Source of the DNA: an uncultured Acidobacteriia bacterium
GTDB lineage: Bacteria > Acidobacteriota > Terriglobia > Bryobacterales > Bryobacteraceae
Direction of reading: 5' to 3'
DNA: 64,000 bases
NCBI GenBank assembly: GCA_903907865.1
Contig: CAIVPR010000035.1
Span: 1-64,000 of the forward strand
Positions 33,164 to 42,001 of the stretch are shown one piece after another; positions within the stretch are counted from its first letter, which is position 1, and every line of letters starts with the position of its first letter. The notes below the pieces were generated by a model. It was not told the origin of the DNA. It saw only the letters and a program-made list of their open reading frames with translations, and did not search any database. The position numbers and the translations under genes were made by a program.

Positions 33164-36100
33164 CTAGAAGTTCAGACGCATGGTGACCTGCATGGTGCGC
33201 GGGTCGGTGGTGCCGCTCTTCGCTCCCCAGTTGGCCGTGGTGCTGGTAATGGCCCCTGTGGTCGCGTTGGTCGAGTAGCCGTTGAAGCTGCCGGTGTTCA
33301 CGCTCGACGTCACCAAGTGGTTGGCGACGTTGTACATCTCGAACCGGACGTCCAACTTGACACCTTCCATTACCTTATATGTCTTCACGAACGACGCGTT
33401 CACGTTGACCCAGTTGGGCAGGAAGATGTTGTAGGCACCGAGGTTGCCGAAGGTCCCGAGGGCCGGCAGCGCGAACGCCGTCGGATTCAGGATCTGGCTG
33501 CCGCCGACGTTGCCGCCCGCGTAGGGATTGCCCACAAGGTTGGGGCGCTGGCTGCCGTCGCCGGTACCGGCTTGGTCGGGCGAGATGGTGAGGTTGACGG
33601 GGAGGCCGGTCTGGAGTTGGGCCACGCCGTTGACCTGCCAGCCACCGAGCAACTGCTTGTACCAGGTGTCGCCGCCGCGCCAGAACGGGATCGGATAGAC
33701 CCAACTGGCCACGAGGACCTTGCTGCGGCTGTAGCTGGAAGTGCCCCAGTCGCCGCGAAGGTTGTAGCTGTCCATCGGCTGGTAGGCGTAATTGTTGGCG
33801 TCGCTGCGGCCCTTGGCCCAGGTAAACGCGATGCTCAGACTGCCGCCCTTGCTAAACTGCTGGCGGAACTGCGATTGCAACGAGTTGTAGATGAAGTTCG
33901 CGCCCGAGTTGTATTCCTGGATCACGGCGTATCCGGCGTAGGGCCGTAGGGAGTTCGTGTTTGCCAAGGCCGTGGTGCTACCGGGGACGAAGTGGGTCTT
34001 GCCGTAGCCCAGCGGCTCCTGGTTGATGTCCTGCACATAGGAGAGGTTGGCGGCGGAAGATCCGACGTAGGTCAAAGTCAGAACCGACGTGCGGGTGATC
34101 TTGCGCTGTCCGCCGAGGCTCCACGTCATGGTGCGGGGGACACGCATGTCGAGGAAGTGCGAGTTGTTGATCGTCTGGACCGACGTCGGGCCGCTGGCCG
34201 CCGCGCCGGGATTCAGCACCGTGCCGTTGAGGACGCTGGCCGAGGCGTTGAACGGGGCGTTGTTGATGCCGCTGAAGATGAAGTTGCCCTGGATGCGCTC
34301 ATAGGCGATGCCGTAGCCGCCGCGGATCACGGTGGACTGGTTGCCGGTCGGATCCCACGCAAAACCGAGGCGCGGGGAGTAGAGACCCCAGCGGGTGTAG
34401 GCTCCGCCCTTGGGCAGGTCATGGAACAGCGCCTTGACTGCGGCGTCATTGTACTGCGCCACACGGCCCTTGGCGGTGTCCGGGAAGCCGTTGCCGGGGA
34501 TCACGAGACCGTTGTAGGGGTTCGGAGCGGAAATAACCTGGCCGTTAGAGGGGTTGATCACCGCAGCCGTCTTCGGGTCGAAGTACTGGGGCAGGAACTG
34601 GACCGTGTTGTTGAGGGCGCTGTACTGCGGTTGCATGTAGGACCAGCGGAGGCCGATGTTCAGGGTCAGGTGTCGCGTTGCCTTCCAATCGTCCTGGACG
34701 TAGGGTTCCACCTGGCTGAAGCGGTACCAGCCCTGGCGGACGCTGCCAAACTCGGTGTAGGACTGGAAGTTGCCCATGAGGGCGTCGCCCAGCGCCTGCC
34801 CGGAGGTCGGGGTGCGCGAAGTGCTAAAGGAGTATTGGCCGTTGATGGCTGGCGGGTTGTCCTGGTTCTTGCGGCTGCGCATGATCAGGATGCCGGTCTT
34901 GATGGTGTGGGGGCCGTTGGTGTAGGTCAGGCCGTCCTTCCAGTCGAAGATGCGATTGAAGTTGTTGAAGCTTAGCGGGGAGACCGAGAGCGTCGTGAAA
35001 CCGCTGACCGCCACCTGCGGGATGTCGGGCGAAGCGTTATAGATGCTGGGCAGGCCGATGCCGAAGCCTTGGCGCGTGTAGCTCTTGATGAACGTGTCGT
35101 TCGGGATCACATTGCCCTGCTCGATGATCACGTTGCCCGTGTAGGTGAACTGGGCGACGTTGACCCAGTGGGCGTTGATCACATGGTTCCACTGGATGGA
35201 GGAGTTGAGGCCCGGGATCTGGCGGTAGTATTCGATCAGGTTGGTGGTGTTTTCGAGCTGGTTGTAGTGGTCGTGCGCCCAGTGGACGTTGATCTGGTCG
35301 TTGTCGCTCAGGTTGTAGTCGCCCTTGAGGATTTCCTGGTGGACGTTGGTGGGCGTCGTCTTGTTGAACGAGAACGTCGACGTGCCCTGGTTGGCGAGCG
35401 GGTAGATGTTGATCAGCTTCTGCATGTCGGCGTTGATGAGGCTCGCCGGAATGGTGTTGCCGGGATAGGCGACCTGCGTGGCTGGATCCCGGACCGTGGA
35501 GGTGCCGAAGTTGCCGCTCTTCTGGGCGGCCGTGGGAACGGTCCACGAGGTGGTGGCACCGATGCGCATGATCTTGATGTCCTCGGCGAAGAAGACGAAG
35601 AGCTTGTCGCGGTTCTTGTTGAACTTGGTGAACGGGAGGATCACCGGGCCGCCGATGTTGCCGCCGAAGTTGTTCCAGCGGATCTTGGGCTTGCCGACGG
35701 CGGCCGCGTTGTAGGGGCTGGCGGCCAGGTAGTCGCTGCGCCAGTATTCATAGAGCTTGCCGTGGAAGTTCTTGGTGCCGCTGCGGATCGACATGTTGAC
35801 GACCGCCCCCGCGCTCGTGCCGGCCTCGGCGCTGAAGTTCGAGGTCAGGACGCGGAATTCGCCGATGGCGTCCGGGTTGATGTTGACGAAGTTGTTGCCG
35901 CCGCCGCCGTTATCCTTATTGTCCGCACCGTCGAGGTTCCACGTGGTGGTGTCGGTGCGCCCGCCGTTGATCGACTGGCCGCTGTTGTTGACGCCGTAGC
36001 CACCGAACAGGCCGAAACCGCTGTTGTAGTTGGTGGAGACGCCGGGCAGGAGCGCCAGGAGTTCGGGGAAGTTGCGGCCGTTGAGCTGGAGTTCGCTGGC

Positions 36101-36532
36101 CTGTTCGCCGGTGACGGTGAAGCCGAGTTCGCCGGTGGTGGTTTCGACGACGACCGCGTCGGCCTGGACCGTGATGGCCTCGGACTGGCTGCCGACCTGC
36201 ATCTTGCAGTTGACCTGGATGCTGACGTCGGTGTTCAGGGGGTTGTCGGCGATGACTTCCTTCTTGAAGCCGGGGCTGTCGCAGGAAACCGTGTACTTGC
36301 CGACGGGCAGGCTGGGGAACGAGTACGCACCGGATTCGTCGGTCTTGGTGGAGCGCGCGAGGCCCGTGCCCTGGTCGGTCAGGGTTATCGAGACATTGGC
36401 GACCGCGGAACCGGTGGCGTCGACGGCCTGGCCGGAGATCTGCTGGTTGAGACTGCTTTGCGCGAAAAGGCTCGCCCCGGCTAGGGCGGCCAGCGCGAGA
36501 ACGCGTTGGATGGTGTGCAGCTTTATGTACAT
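33164..36532 (-). CDS. Second Oar-like TonB-dependent receptor
   Basis: A 1122-aa outer-membrane protein. A signal peptide (1-24, ending LFAQS) is followed by a carboxypeptidase-regulatory domain (about 30-110, QISGQAVDATGSAVANVSIT), a plug (about 115-240, with a Gly/Asn-rich loop FGGYGVNNSG) and a barrel ending RTMQVTMRLNF, with the C-terminal Phe of outer-membrane proteins. It is monocistronic: divergent or unrelated genes flank it. A TATAAAAT element at 36562-36570 (minus strand) is a possible -10. Same class as the receptor at 14938 but with its own plug loops, so a different ligand is likely. Confidence 0.9.
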   Translation of the reverse strand: MYIKLHTIQRVLALAALAGASLFAQSSLNQQISGQAVDATGSAVANVSITLTDQGTGLARSTKTDESGAYSFPSLPVGKYTVSCDSPGFKKEVIADNPLNTDVSIQVNCKMQVGSQSEAITVQADAVVVETTTGELGFTVTGEQASELQLNGRNFPELLALLPGVSTNYNSGFGLFGGYGVNNSGQSINGGRTDTTTWNLDGADNKDNGGGGNNFVNINPDAIGEFRVLTSNFSAEAGTSAGAVVNMSIRSGTKNFHGKLYEYWRSDYLAASPYNAAAVGKPKIRWNNFGGNIGGPVILPFTKFNKNRDKLFVFFAEDIKIMRIGATTSWTVPTAAQKSGNFGTSTVRDPATQVAYPGNTIPASLINADMQKLINIYPLANQGTSTFSFNKTTPTNVHQEILKGDYNLSDNDQINVHWAHDHYNQLENTTNLIEYYRQIPGLNSSIQWNHVINAHWVNVAQFTYTGNVIIEQGNVIPNDTFIKSYTRQGFGIGLPSIYNASPDIPQVAVSGFTTLSVSPLSFNNFNRIFDWKDGLTYTNGPHTIKTGILIMRSRKNQDNPPAINGQYSFSTSRTPTSGQALGDALMGNFQSYTEFGSVRQGWYRFSQVEPYVQDDWKATRHLTLNIGLRWSYMQPQYSALNNTVQFLPQYFDPKTAAVINPSNGQVISAPNPYNGLVIPGNGFPDTAKGRVAQYNDAAVKALFHDLPKGGAYTRWGLYSPRLGFAWDPTGNQSTVIRGGYGIAYERIQGNFIFSGINNAPFNASASVLNGTVLNPGAAASGPTSVQTINNSHFLDMRVPRTMTWSLGGQRKITRTSVLTLTYVGSSAANLSYVQDINQEPLGYGKTHFVPGSTTALANTNSLRPYAGYAVIQEYNSGANFIYNSLQSQFRQQFSKGGSLSIAFTWAKGRSDANNYAYQPMDSYNLRGDWGTSSYSRSKVLVASWVYPIPFWRGGDTWYKQLLGGWQVNGVAQLQTGLPVNLTISPDQAGTGDGSQRPNLVGNPYAGGNVGGSQILNPTAFALPALGTFGNLGAYNIFLPNWVNVNASFVKTYKVMEGVKLDVRFEMYNVANHLVTSSVNTGSFNGYSTNATTGAITSTTANWGAKSGTTDPRTMQVTMRLNF

Positions 36533-36710
36533 CTTGGACTCCCGAAAACGTTAAGGTAGGTCTATTTTATACCAAGGCGACCGTCCTTGTGCGATGAAAG
36601 CTTACAAATCGTGGCGGGGGGGGCGGGATGCGGGGAGCGCGAAAATTCAAAGCCGATAGTTAGCGGGGAGCCCCAGGGCCCCGGCCTCCTCACCTTAACG
36701 TTGAGGACTG

Positions 36711-37040
36711 CTAAGGGTCCACAAGCAGCGTGTTGCCCAGCAGGACCTGTTGTGGGTCTGGCTGGCCACTGGCACCGATGGTCCCGTCTGCATTCCTGTA
36801 AAAATGGACCGATGCGATCAGGAGCGTCTTCCCGGTCTGCTGATCGCATTCATACCAATCGTGCACATGGCTGGTTGTGCCCGGCAACTGTCCGGCGTTG
36901 ACCGGGGCAAGCTTACTGTAACTTTCAACGCGCTGGCATGTCCGACGCGTCAGGTCGGCCCGAATTGCGGGATCGTTAAAGGCACGCCGCAGTTCGCCTT
37001 GGTCGACCTTCTGGAGGATAATCTTAGGAGGAGGAGTCAT
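36711..37040 (-). CDS. Hypothetical 109-aa protein, divergent partner
   Basis: MTPPPKIILQKVDQGELRRA..., with SHVHDWYECDQQTGKTLLIA and SVHFYRNADGTIGASGQPDP, which reads like a structured, small globular protein. No signal or membrane segment. Its ATG (37038-37040) overlaps the ATG of the plus-strand gene at 37039 by two bases, so each gene lies on the other's promoter. An in-frame TTG at 37067 is an alternative start. Family not recognised. Confidence 0.55.
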   Translation of the reverse strand: MTPPPKIILQKVDQGELRRAFNDPAIRADLTRRTCQRVESYSKLAPVNAGQLPGTTSHVHDWYECDQQTGKTLLIASVHFYRNADGTIGASGQPDPQQVLLGNTLLVDP

Positions 37041-37443
37041 GGGCGAGATCCACGCGCGGCTGAACAACTTGGCGTCCGGCTATGCGGCGGGAAGGGTCTC
37101 CCTTGGGGACTTCCGGGCCGAGTTTGGGCTGCTCTATTTCCTGTCGAGGCAGGCACCCGAAGACAAACAAGCGAATGCTTTGGCCAGCAGCATCGCTGGA
37201 CCACTCGCCGAGTTTGGGAGGGGCCATCGGGATGAGGCGTCGCTTCGGCAGGTTGTGGCCCGAGCCATCCCAGCCCTGGAACGTGAGGCTCAGACGATCC
37301 GCGATGCGGGTATGTGGGCACGCTTCCAACCTCCGTTAAAGGCCTGCGGATTCCCGATGCAAGGAAACCCGCTGCCCATAAAAATCCCAGCTGGCATGGT
37401 GTTGCCGACTGTGCCTACCCGTTGGCACTCGGTTTTAGTGTAA
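37039..37443 (+). CDS. Hypothetical 134-aa protein, divergent partner
   Basis: MGEIHARLNNLASGYAAGRV... is a helical protein with LYFLSRQAPEDKQANALASS and RQVVARAIPALEREAQTIRD. A strong GGAGGAGGAG ribosome-binding site precedes the ATG, favouring this gene as translated. The C-terminal 30 residues (Pro/Ile/Leu-rich) may be disordered. Its 3' end overlaps the convergent gene at 37415 by 29 nt. Family not recognised. Confidence 0.55.
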   Translation: MGEIHARLNNLASGYAAGRVSLGDFRAEFGLLYFLSRQAPEDKQANALASSIAGPLAEFGRGHRDEASLRQVVARAIPALEREAQTIRDAGMWARFQPPLKACGFPMQGNPLPIKIPAGMVLPTVPTRWHSVLV

Positions 37444-37867
37444 GCGGTGCCTCAGCCACGAGAGCCCCATCCAACAGCAGCTGAATGTAGCAGGTCCCGA
37501 AGGTCCTGACCCCGAGGAGGATCGGATAAGCGAACGTGCAGCCTGCGGGTGTTGTTTCTTCTTCGGGACGAAACTCCACGTGCAATGGCGTCCCTAGATC
37601 CGAACTGACACCGGTGGAACTCACCAGGCGAACTTGGGCGGAATGCTGGCCCGCATGACCTGGCTTCGACCTGAGCAGTGCCAACGTTTGAAGAAAAATC
37701 TCCGCGTGGGTTCCGTTTGGTCCTGCTAGACCGGCAGGATTTGGCGTAATCGCAACCGTGTCGATGATGCGGATGGCACTGACCACGTTGTCCGACTCGG
37801 TCAATACCCTGTCGCACAGAAGAAAGTTGGCTGAGATCACGAAGGGCGGCCATTCCATGGCTTGCAT
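37415..37867 (-). CDS. DUF6941-like hypothetical protein
   Basis: About 150 aa. MEWPPFVISANFLLCDRVLT followed by SAIRIIDTVAI is the start of a small beta-rich family (resembling DUF6941) found next to regulatory genes. GCTFAYPILLGVRTFGTCYI and LLLDGALVAEAPLTL form the closing strands. I used the ATG at 37867 (MQAMEWPP); the frame is open to 37951. Function unknown. Confidence 0.55.
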   Translation of the reverse strand: MQAMEWPPFVISANFLLCDRVLTESDNVVSAIRIIDTVAITPNPAGLAGPNGTHAEIFLQTLALLRSKPGHAGQHSAQVRLVSSTGVSSDLGTPLHVEFRPEEETTPAGCTFAYPILLGVRTFGTCYIQLLLDGALVAEAPLTLKPSANG

Positions 37868-37941
37868 CGTAGCACACGTCCGGGAGCTATTGGAATCCGC
37901 GTGGACAGGGGTCACCGAGGGAATCGGGGCGACTCGAAAAT

Positions 37942-38358
37942 TCAGAGCCATTTTGCTTGCAAGGTTATTGATGGCGTGTTGTTTAGGCGTCTTGGGGAAC
38001 TGGGTTGGCGGAGGGGGAGCGGCGGGGCGAGGCGTCCGCAGCAGCGCTTGTACTTTTGGCCCGATTTGCAGGGGCAGGGGGCGTTGCGGGCGATGGGCGG
38101 TGTCGCGGGTGGGGGAGTCGCGGGGACTTCGGGGCAGACTTCCGGGGCCGGGACCTGTTCGACCGGGACGTGCTTCAACATCGTCATAGCGCGGCGGAGG
38201 GCGACGAAGGCCCGGTCACGGTCGCGGTCGTTGGCGGCTCGGAGCTTGGGCTCGGGGCGGGCGGCTTCGACGGCCTCGCATTCGTTGATGCGTGCGACGC
38301 AGCGTTCGATTTCGCGCTGCAGGACGGCGGCAAGCCGGGTTTCTAGTTCGTTGGACAT
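37942..38358 (-). CDS. SEC-C motif protein
   Basis: 138 aa. A charged helical N-terminus (MSNELETRLAAVLQREIERC, RVARINECEAVE-like) is followed by a Pro/Ala-rich linker and the C-terminal zinc-binding SEC-C motif RNAPCPCKSGQKYKRCCG, as found at the end of SecA and in many stand-alone proteins. The ATG at 38358 has a good GAAGGAG ribosome-binding site. It may bind nucleic acid, or act in protein quality control; inferred. Confidence 0.75.
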   Translation of the reverse strand: MSNELETRLAAVLQREIERCVARINECEAVEAARPEPKLRAANDRDRDRAFVALRRAMTMLKHVPVEQVPAPEVCPEVPATPPPATPPIARNAPCPCKSGQKYKRCCGRLAPPLPLRQPSSPRRLNNTPSITLQAKWL

Positions 38359-38537
38359 GAGATGGCTCCTTCTTTTGTGGTTGTCCGCAGTGGGTCGGAC
38401 GCTGACGATCATACGAAGGCGAGGGGGCGTTTCCGGACTGTCGGTTTTGTAAGTAACTGAAACGAAACGGAAGATTGGCCGAAAATTCTTGTCACCGGGT
38501 GTTGCGGCGGGCGACCGAGTCCCGCTATCATCTCTAG

Positions 38538-39095
38538 ATGATTCGTCCCCTAGCGGTTTCCCTATTCTTAGTCGCACTTGCATCCACGGCCACGGCCGGG
38601 ATGATCGGCACCCAAGTCAACCTCGTGGTGACCCAAACCAAGTCGTCCGGCTCAACCCAGGCGTTGAGCGCGTCCAACGTCACGATCACGGACCCCGGCG
38701 CGGAATTCGACATTCCGAACACCATCTTCGCCGACTTCACCGACACCGGTCTGACGTTCCAGTGGCTTCTCGCCAACTGGAACTCCGAGGAGCTCACGTT
38801 CACCTGGACGGACTCGACCCCGGGCGCATTCACCGGCCTCCAGCTGGCCACGAACAACTTTCCCGCACCCAACGCCAACAACTCGCTCCCCTCCACGCCA
38901 TCGGTCTTCACCAACGACGGAACGGTCATCAGCTTTTCCGCCTTCTCCCACACCACGCACTATGCGACCACGAATTTCACCGCGACGTTTACCGGGGTGA
39001 CCGCGTCCTCGTCAGCGCCGGAACCCTCCAGCCTTGTGCTCCTGGGTGTGGCTGCTGCCGCGTTGGTCGGTCGTCGGGCCCGTTTGCGTCGGTAG
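38538..39095 (+). CDS. PEP-CTERM sorted exoprotein
   Basis: 185 aa with a signal peptide (about 1-20, TATAGM) and the C-terminal PEP-CTERM signal APEPSSLVLLGVAAAALVGR followed by RARLRR. Exosortase (EpsH/XrtA-type) should recognise and process it. The mature part is Thr/Ser/Asn-rich, as in exopolysaccharide-linked surface proteins. No exosortase gene lies in the window. Confidence 0.9.
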   Translation: MIRPLAVSLFLVALASTATAGMIGTQVNLVVTQTKSSGSTQALSASNVTITDPGAEFDIPNTIFADFTDTGLTFQWLLANWNSEELTFTWTDSTPGAFTGLQLATNNFPAPNANNSLPSTPSVFTNDGTVISFSAFSHTTHYATTNFTATFTGVTASSSAPEPSSLVLLGVAAAALVGRRARLRR

Positions 39096-39127
39096 TTGAA
39101 GCGGATTTGACCGGCGGTCTTGTTGGG

Positions 39128-39151
39128 CACTCCCTTGCGGTCGCGGCTCGG
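39128..39151. repeat. Dispersed short repeat, family A, copy 4
   Basis: CACTCCCTTGCGGTCGCGGCTCGG, between the PEP-CTERM gene and the SnoaL-like gene. Confidence 0.75.
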
Positions 39152-39216
39152 TTGGCATTTGTGATGCTATCGGGCAGCGACGGCCGGGAGTTCTTTCCTC
39201 CTTGTTGATCGAAATC

Positions 39217-39606
39217 ATGCCCGCGTATCAGGCCGCCCAACTCCATTCGCTGTTCCAAGATGCCTTCAACCGTGCGGATGGCGCGGCGATAGCGGCACTG
39301 TACGAGGAGGACGCCGTGTTGGTGGTCGATGGTGCGGAAGTGCGGGGGCGGGACGCGATTCGGGCTTCCTACGAGGAGTCGTTCGAGCGGAACGCGCGGA
39401 TGACGCTGGTCACGCGGGCGGTTTTCGAGGGTCCGGACGGGTTGGCCGTATTGCATGGCGCTTGGGTGGTGTCGCCCGTGGGGGAGGGTTTGACGACGCG
39501 GGGGTTGAGCACGGAGGTCGTCAGGCGGCAGGCAGACGGGCACTGGTTGTTCGTGATCGACAATCCGTTCACGCCGACTGGGCGTGCGGGGATACTGGAA
39601 GCATGA
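39217..39606 (+). CDS. SnoaL/DUF4440-like NTF2-fold protein
   Basis: 129 aa. AAQLHSLFQDAFNRADGAAI followed by AALYEEDAVLVVDGAEVRG and RDAIRASYEESF is the NTF2/SnoaL-like pattern (DUF4440 or SgcJ). It is typically a small enzyme or binding protein with an open pocket. It ends in a 4-nt ATGA overlap with the following dehydrogenase gene, so the two are translationally coupled. Confidence 0.8.
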   Translation: MPAYQAAQLHSLFQDAFNRADGAAIAALYEEDAVLVVDGAEVRGRDAIRASYEESFERNARMTLVTRAVFEGPDGLAVLHGAWVVSPVGEGLTTRGLSTEVVRRQADGHWLFVIDNPFTPTGRAGILEA

Positions 39607-40484
39607 GCGAGACGATTGGATTCATTGGATTGGGCAAGCTGGGGTTGCCGATGGCGGAGAACCTGGTGGCGTCCGGGTTTGCGGTGCGGGTGTACAACCG
39701 GACGGCGGAGAAGGCCTCGGGGTTGGTGGCGAACGGGGCGGTTCTGGCGGCGTCGGCGTTGGACGCGGCGGTGGCGGGGGGCGTGGTTTTGTCCGTGGTT
39801 TCGGACGACACGGCGCTGCTGGCGGTCGCGTCGGAGGAGTTCTGCGCGGCGTTGGGGGCGGGCGTGCACGTGTCGATGAGCACGGTGTCGCCGGAGACGT
39901 CGCGGATTCTGGCGGAACGGCACGCGCGGTTCGGGGGGAGCCTGGTGGCGGCTCCGGTGTTCGGGCGTCCGGCGGCGGCTGCGGCGCGGAAGCTGTGGAT
40001 CTGCGTGTCGGGCGACGAATCGGCGAAGGCGCGGGTGAAACCGGTGTTCGACGCGCTGGGGCAAGGGGTGTTCGACTTCGGCGGCGAGGTGGGGGCGGCG
40101 AACGTGGTGAAGCTGGCGGGGAACTTCATGCTGACGGCGGCGATCGAGGCGATGGCCGAGGCGTCGGCGCTGGGCGAGAAGAACGGCGTGCCGCGCGAGG
40201 CGCTGCTGAACATGTTCATGACGACGCTGTTCAATTGCCCGATCTATGTGAACTACGGGAAGTCAGTGATCGCGGCGGACTGGGATACGGTCGGGTTCTC
40301 GAATTTGTTGATTTTGAAGGACATGCATCTGGTGCAGCGGACGGCGGCGGAGAGCCGGGCTCCGATGCCGATGGTGAATCTGCTGGTGGACCGGTATTTG
40401 CGGCTGATTGCGAACGGGCGGGCGGGGTCGGACGCGGTGAGTTTGGCGCTGGGTGCGGCGGGGGATGCTGGGTTGGATTGGTGA
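39603..40484 (+). CDS. 3-Hydroxyisobutyrate dehydrogenase-like NAD(P)-dependent enzyme
   Basis: 293 aa of the 6-phosphogluconate/hydroxyisobutyrate dehydrogenase family. ETIGFIGLGKLGLPMAENLV is the Rossmann loop, the NRTAEKA segment suggests NADP preference, and KLAGNFMLTAAIEAMAEASA contains the catalytic Lys/Asn region. KDMHLVQRTAAE is the C-terminal helix. It starts on ATG 39603 overlapping the NTF2-like gene. It may act on glyoxylate, succinate semialdehyde or a similar small carbonyl. Confidence 0.85.
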   Translation: MSETIGFIGLGKLGLPMAENLVASGFAVRVYNRTAEKASGLVANGAVLAASALDAAVAGGVVLSVVSDDTALLAVASEEFCAALGAGVHVSMSTVSPETSRILAERHARFGGSLVAAPVFGRPAAAAARKLWICVSGDESAKARVKPVFDALGQGVFDFGGEVGAANVVKLAGNFMLTAAIEAMAEASALGEKNGVPREALLNMFMTTLFNCPIYVNYGKSVIAADWDTVGFSNLLILKDMHLVQRTAAESRAPMPMVNLLVDRYLRLIANGRAGSDAVSLALGAAGDAGLDW

Positions 40485-40677
40485 TGGGGGGATGGGGGCT
40501 TACGTCCGGTAGTGGGTTTTATCAGACGCAACGAGATTCAGCCTAGGGACTGAAGGGTTCTCCCCACAAGACACTGGTGGCGCGATGCCATTGGGCAAGC
40601 CGCATACAACAAGCAGTGCAGGAAGACACCACCCACACCACAGGTAGATTGTGGTAGCCTTTGTATGGAGGCAACAA

Positions 40678-40887
40678 ATGGCGAACAAAGATCAACTTTA
40701 CGTGGAACGACGACCCCAAGGGGATTACGCGGTGCGGAAACCAAATTCGGAACGCGCCAGCGCGGTGCTACCGACGCAGGCCGAAGCCATTGAGCGGGCG
40801 AGGGAGCTGAATCCCGATGGGCGGCCGCTTGTGGAGCGTGTCCGTGAAACGGTGCGTGGTGGTCGTGATCAGTGGCGGAAGGCGTAG
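40678..40887 (+). CDS. DUF2188-like protein
   Basis: 69 aa, MANKDQLYVERRPQGDYAVR..., with the pattern V-x-R-P-x-G-x-YAVRKPNSERASAVLPTQAE and EAIERAREL of the DUF2188 family, small proteins that often sit in toxin-antitoxin or phage-related islands. It begins the A+T-richer island. Start chosen at ATG 40678, preceded by GGAGGCAACA. Confidence 0.7.
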   Translation: MANKDQLYVERRPQGDYAVRKPNSERASAVLPTQAEAIERARELNPDGRPLVERVRETVRGGRDQWRKA

Positions 40888-40928
40888 CTGGAGCGCCCAA
40901 CGAGATCCAACCAAGAATAAACACGACG

Positions 40929-41597
40929 ATGCGCCCGCAACTTTCTGAGCATAATTACAGTGTGTCCGCCAATTGCCCGGCGTGCAAGGCTATTACTAGC
41001 TTCGAGCAGAAACATGCCATCATTTGGAACGGTACTCGTACTTACAAAGAGAAAAGCTTCAACCGCGTGCTTTACATACTCAACCAATGTGCGAGATGTG
41101 GGCGCTGTGGGTTTGCCGAAGTCCCCGACAACGGTGCCCGTGTAAATGGTTCTGCTTTAGAAAACTTCTTTCCATTTTCTCCCGATGTGTTGCCCGTGCC
41201 TCAGTCTGTGCCTAAAGATATTGAGACGGAATTCCGGGAAGCGGAGCTATGTGCGGCGCTAAAGACAAATCGCGCCGCATCTGCTCTCTTTCGTTCTGTC
41301 CTCGAAAAGACTCTTAAGGCCAACGGCTACACAAAAGGGAACGACCGCAGTCTGACCGACCTTCAGAAGCGAATTGATGCGGCGGCAGGAGACGGGGTTA
41401 TTACAGATGCTCGCCGGAAGAAAGCGCATGAGGATATCCGTGCACTCGGAAATGACGTGCTCCATGACGATTGGCGGGAGGTCAGCGATGATGAGGTGGA
41501 AGATGCTCATCGATATACTCAAAGAATTCTTGAGGACTTATATGATGATAGGGCCACCGTTGAGGCCATTCTGAAAACGAAAGGTAGGATTCAATAG
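40929..41597 (+). CDS. DUF4145 protein with zinc-ribbon N-terminus
   Basis: About 222 aa. An N-terminal zinc ribbon (SANCPACKAIT and NQCARCGRCGF) is followed by a DUF4145 domain (about 90-215) with ALFRSVLEKTLKANGYTKGN, SLTDLQKRIDAA and ARRKKAHEDIRALGNDVLHD followed by DWREVSDDEVEDA. DUF4145 is frequent in restriction-modification and abortive-infection loci, where it is thought to act as a helical sensor or accessory module. Base composition is more A+T-rich than average for the window, suggesting transfer. It is 4 nt before the next gene. Confidence 0.8.
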   Translation: MRPQLSEHNYSVSANCPACKAITSFEQKHAIIWNGTRTYKEKSFNRVLYILNQCARCGRCGFAEVPDNGARVNGSALENFFPFSPDVLPVPQSVPKDIETEFREAELCAALKTNRAASALFRSVLEKTLKANGYTKGNDRSLTDLQKRIDAAAGDGVITDARRKKAHEDIRALGNDVLHDDWREVSDDEVEDAHRYTQRILEDLYDDRATVEAILKTKGRIQ

Positions 41598-41601
41598 AGG
41601 T

Positions 41602-41877
41602 ATGGCTATGATCGACCGCCGTTTGTTCGGGCCGGAGCAGCCCAGTTCGCTGTATTGCACTAACGGCCACTATTGTGGCGTCGTCAATCCAAGGAACCCG
41701 ACGTCCGGTCCCGGTTTCTGTCCGGTTTGTGGGGCACAAACGATAAATAGATGCCCAAACTGCCAAACGCTATTCGAGAACGCTATGCCGTCCATCAGCG
41801 GTCCGACGGTGCCGCCGTCGTTCTGTAACGGGTGCGGCCACGGTCTGCCTTGGCAGCTTTCACAATCGCCCTTTTGA
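41602..41877 (+). CDS. Small zinc-ribbon protein (DUF2321-like)
   Basis: 91 aa. SSLYCTNGHYCGVVN, then GPGFCPVCGAQTINRCPNCQ and SFCNGCGHGLPWQ give three CxxC-type pairs, the pattern of DUF2321-like rubredoxin-type small ribbons. It follows the DUF4145 gene by 4 nt and precedes the TIR-like gene, so these three may form one unit. Two Met codons (41602 and 41608) are possible starts. Confidence 0.65.
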   Translation: MAMIDRRLFGPEQPSSLYCTNGHYCGVVNPRNPTSGPGFCPVCGAQTINRCPNCQTLFENAMPSISGPTVPPSFCNGCGHGLPWQLSQSPF

Positions 41878-42001
41878 AATTGGCCCCCTTCCGTTCCGCC
41901 ATCGGTTCACTTCCGGCTTTGGGTTTTATCGGACATAAGCAAGACTCGGCGTGCATGACTGGCGCGGGCTGCGCGGTCGAATGTAGGTATTGAGGTTATA
42001 A

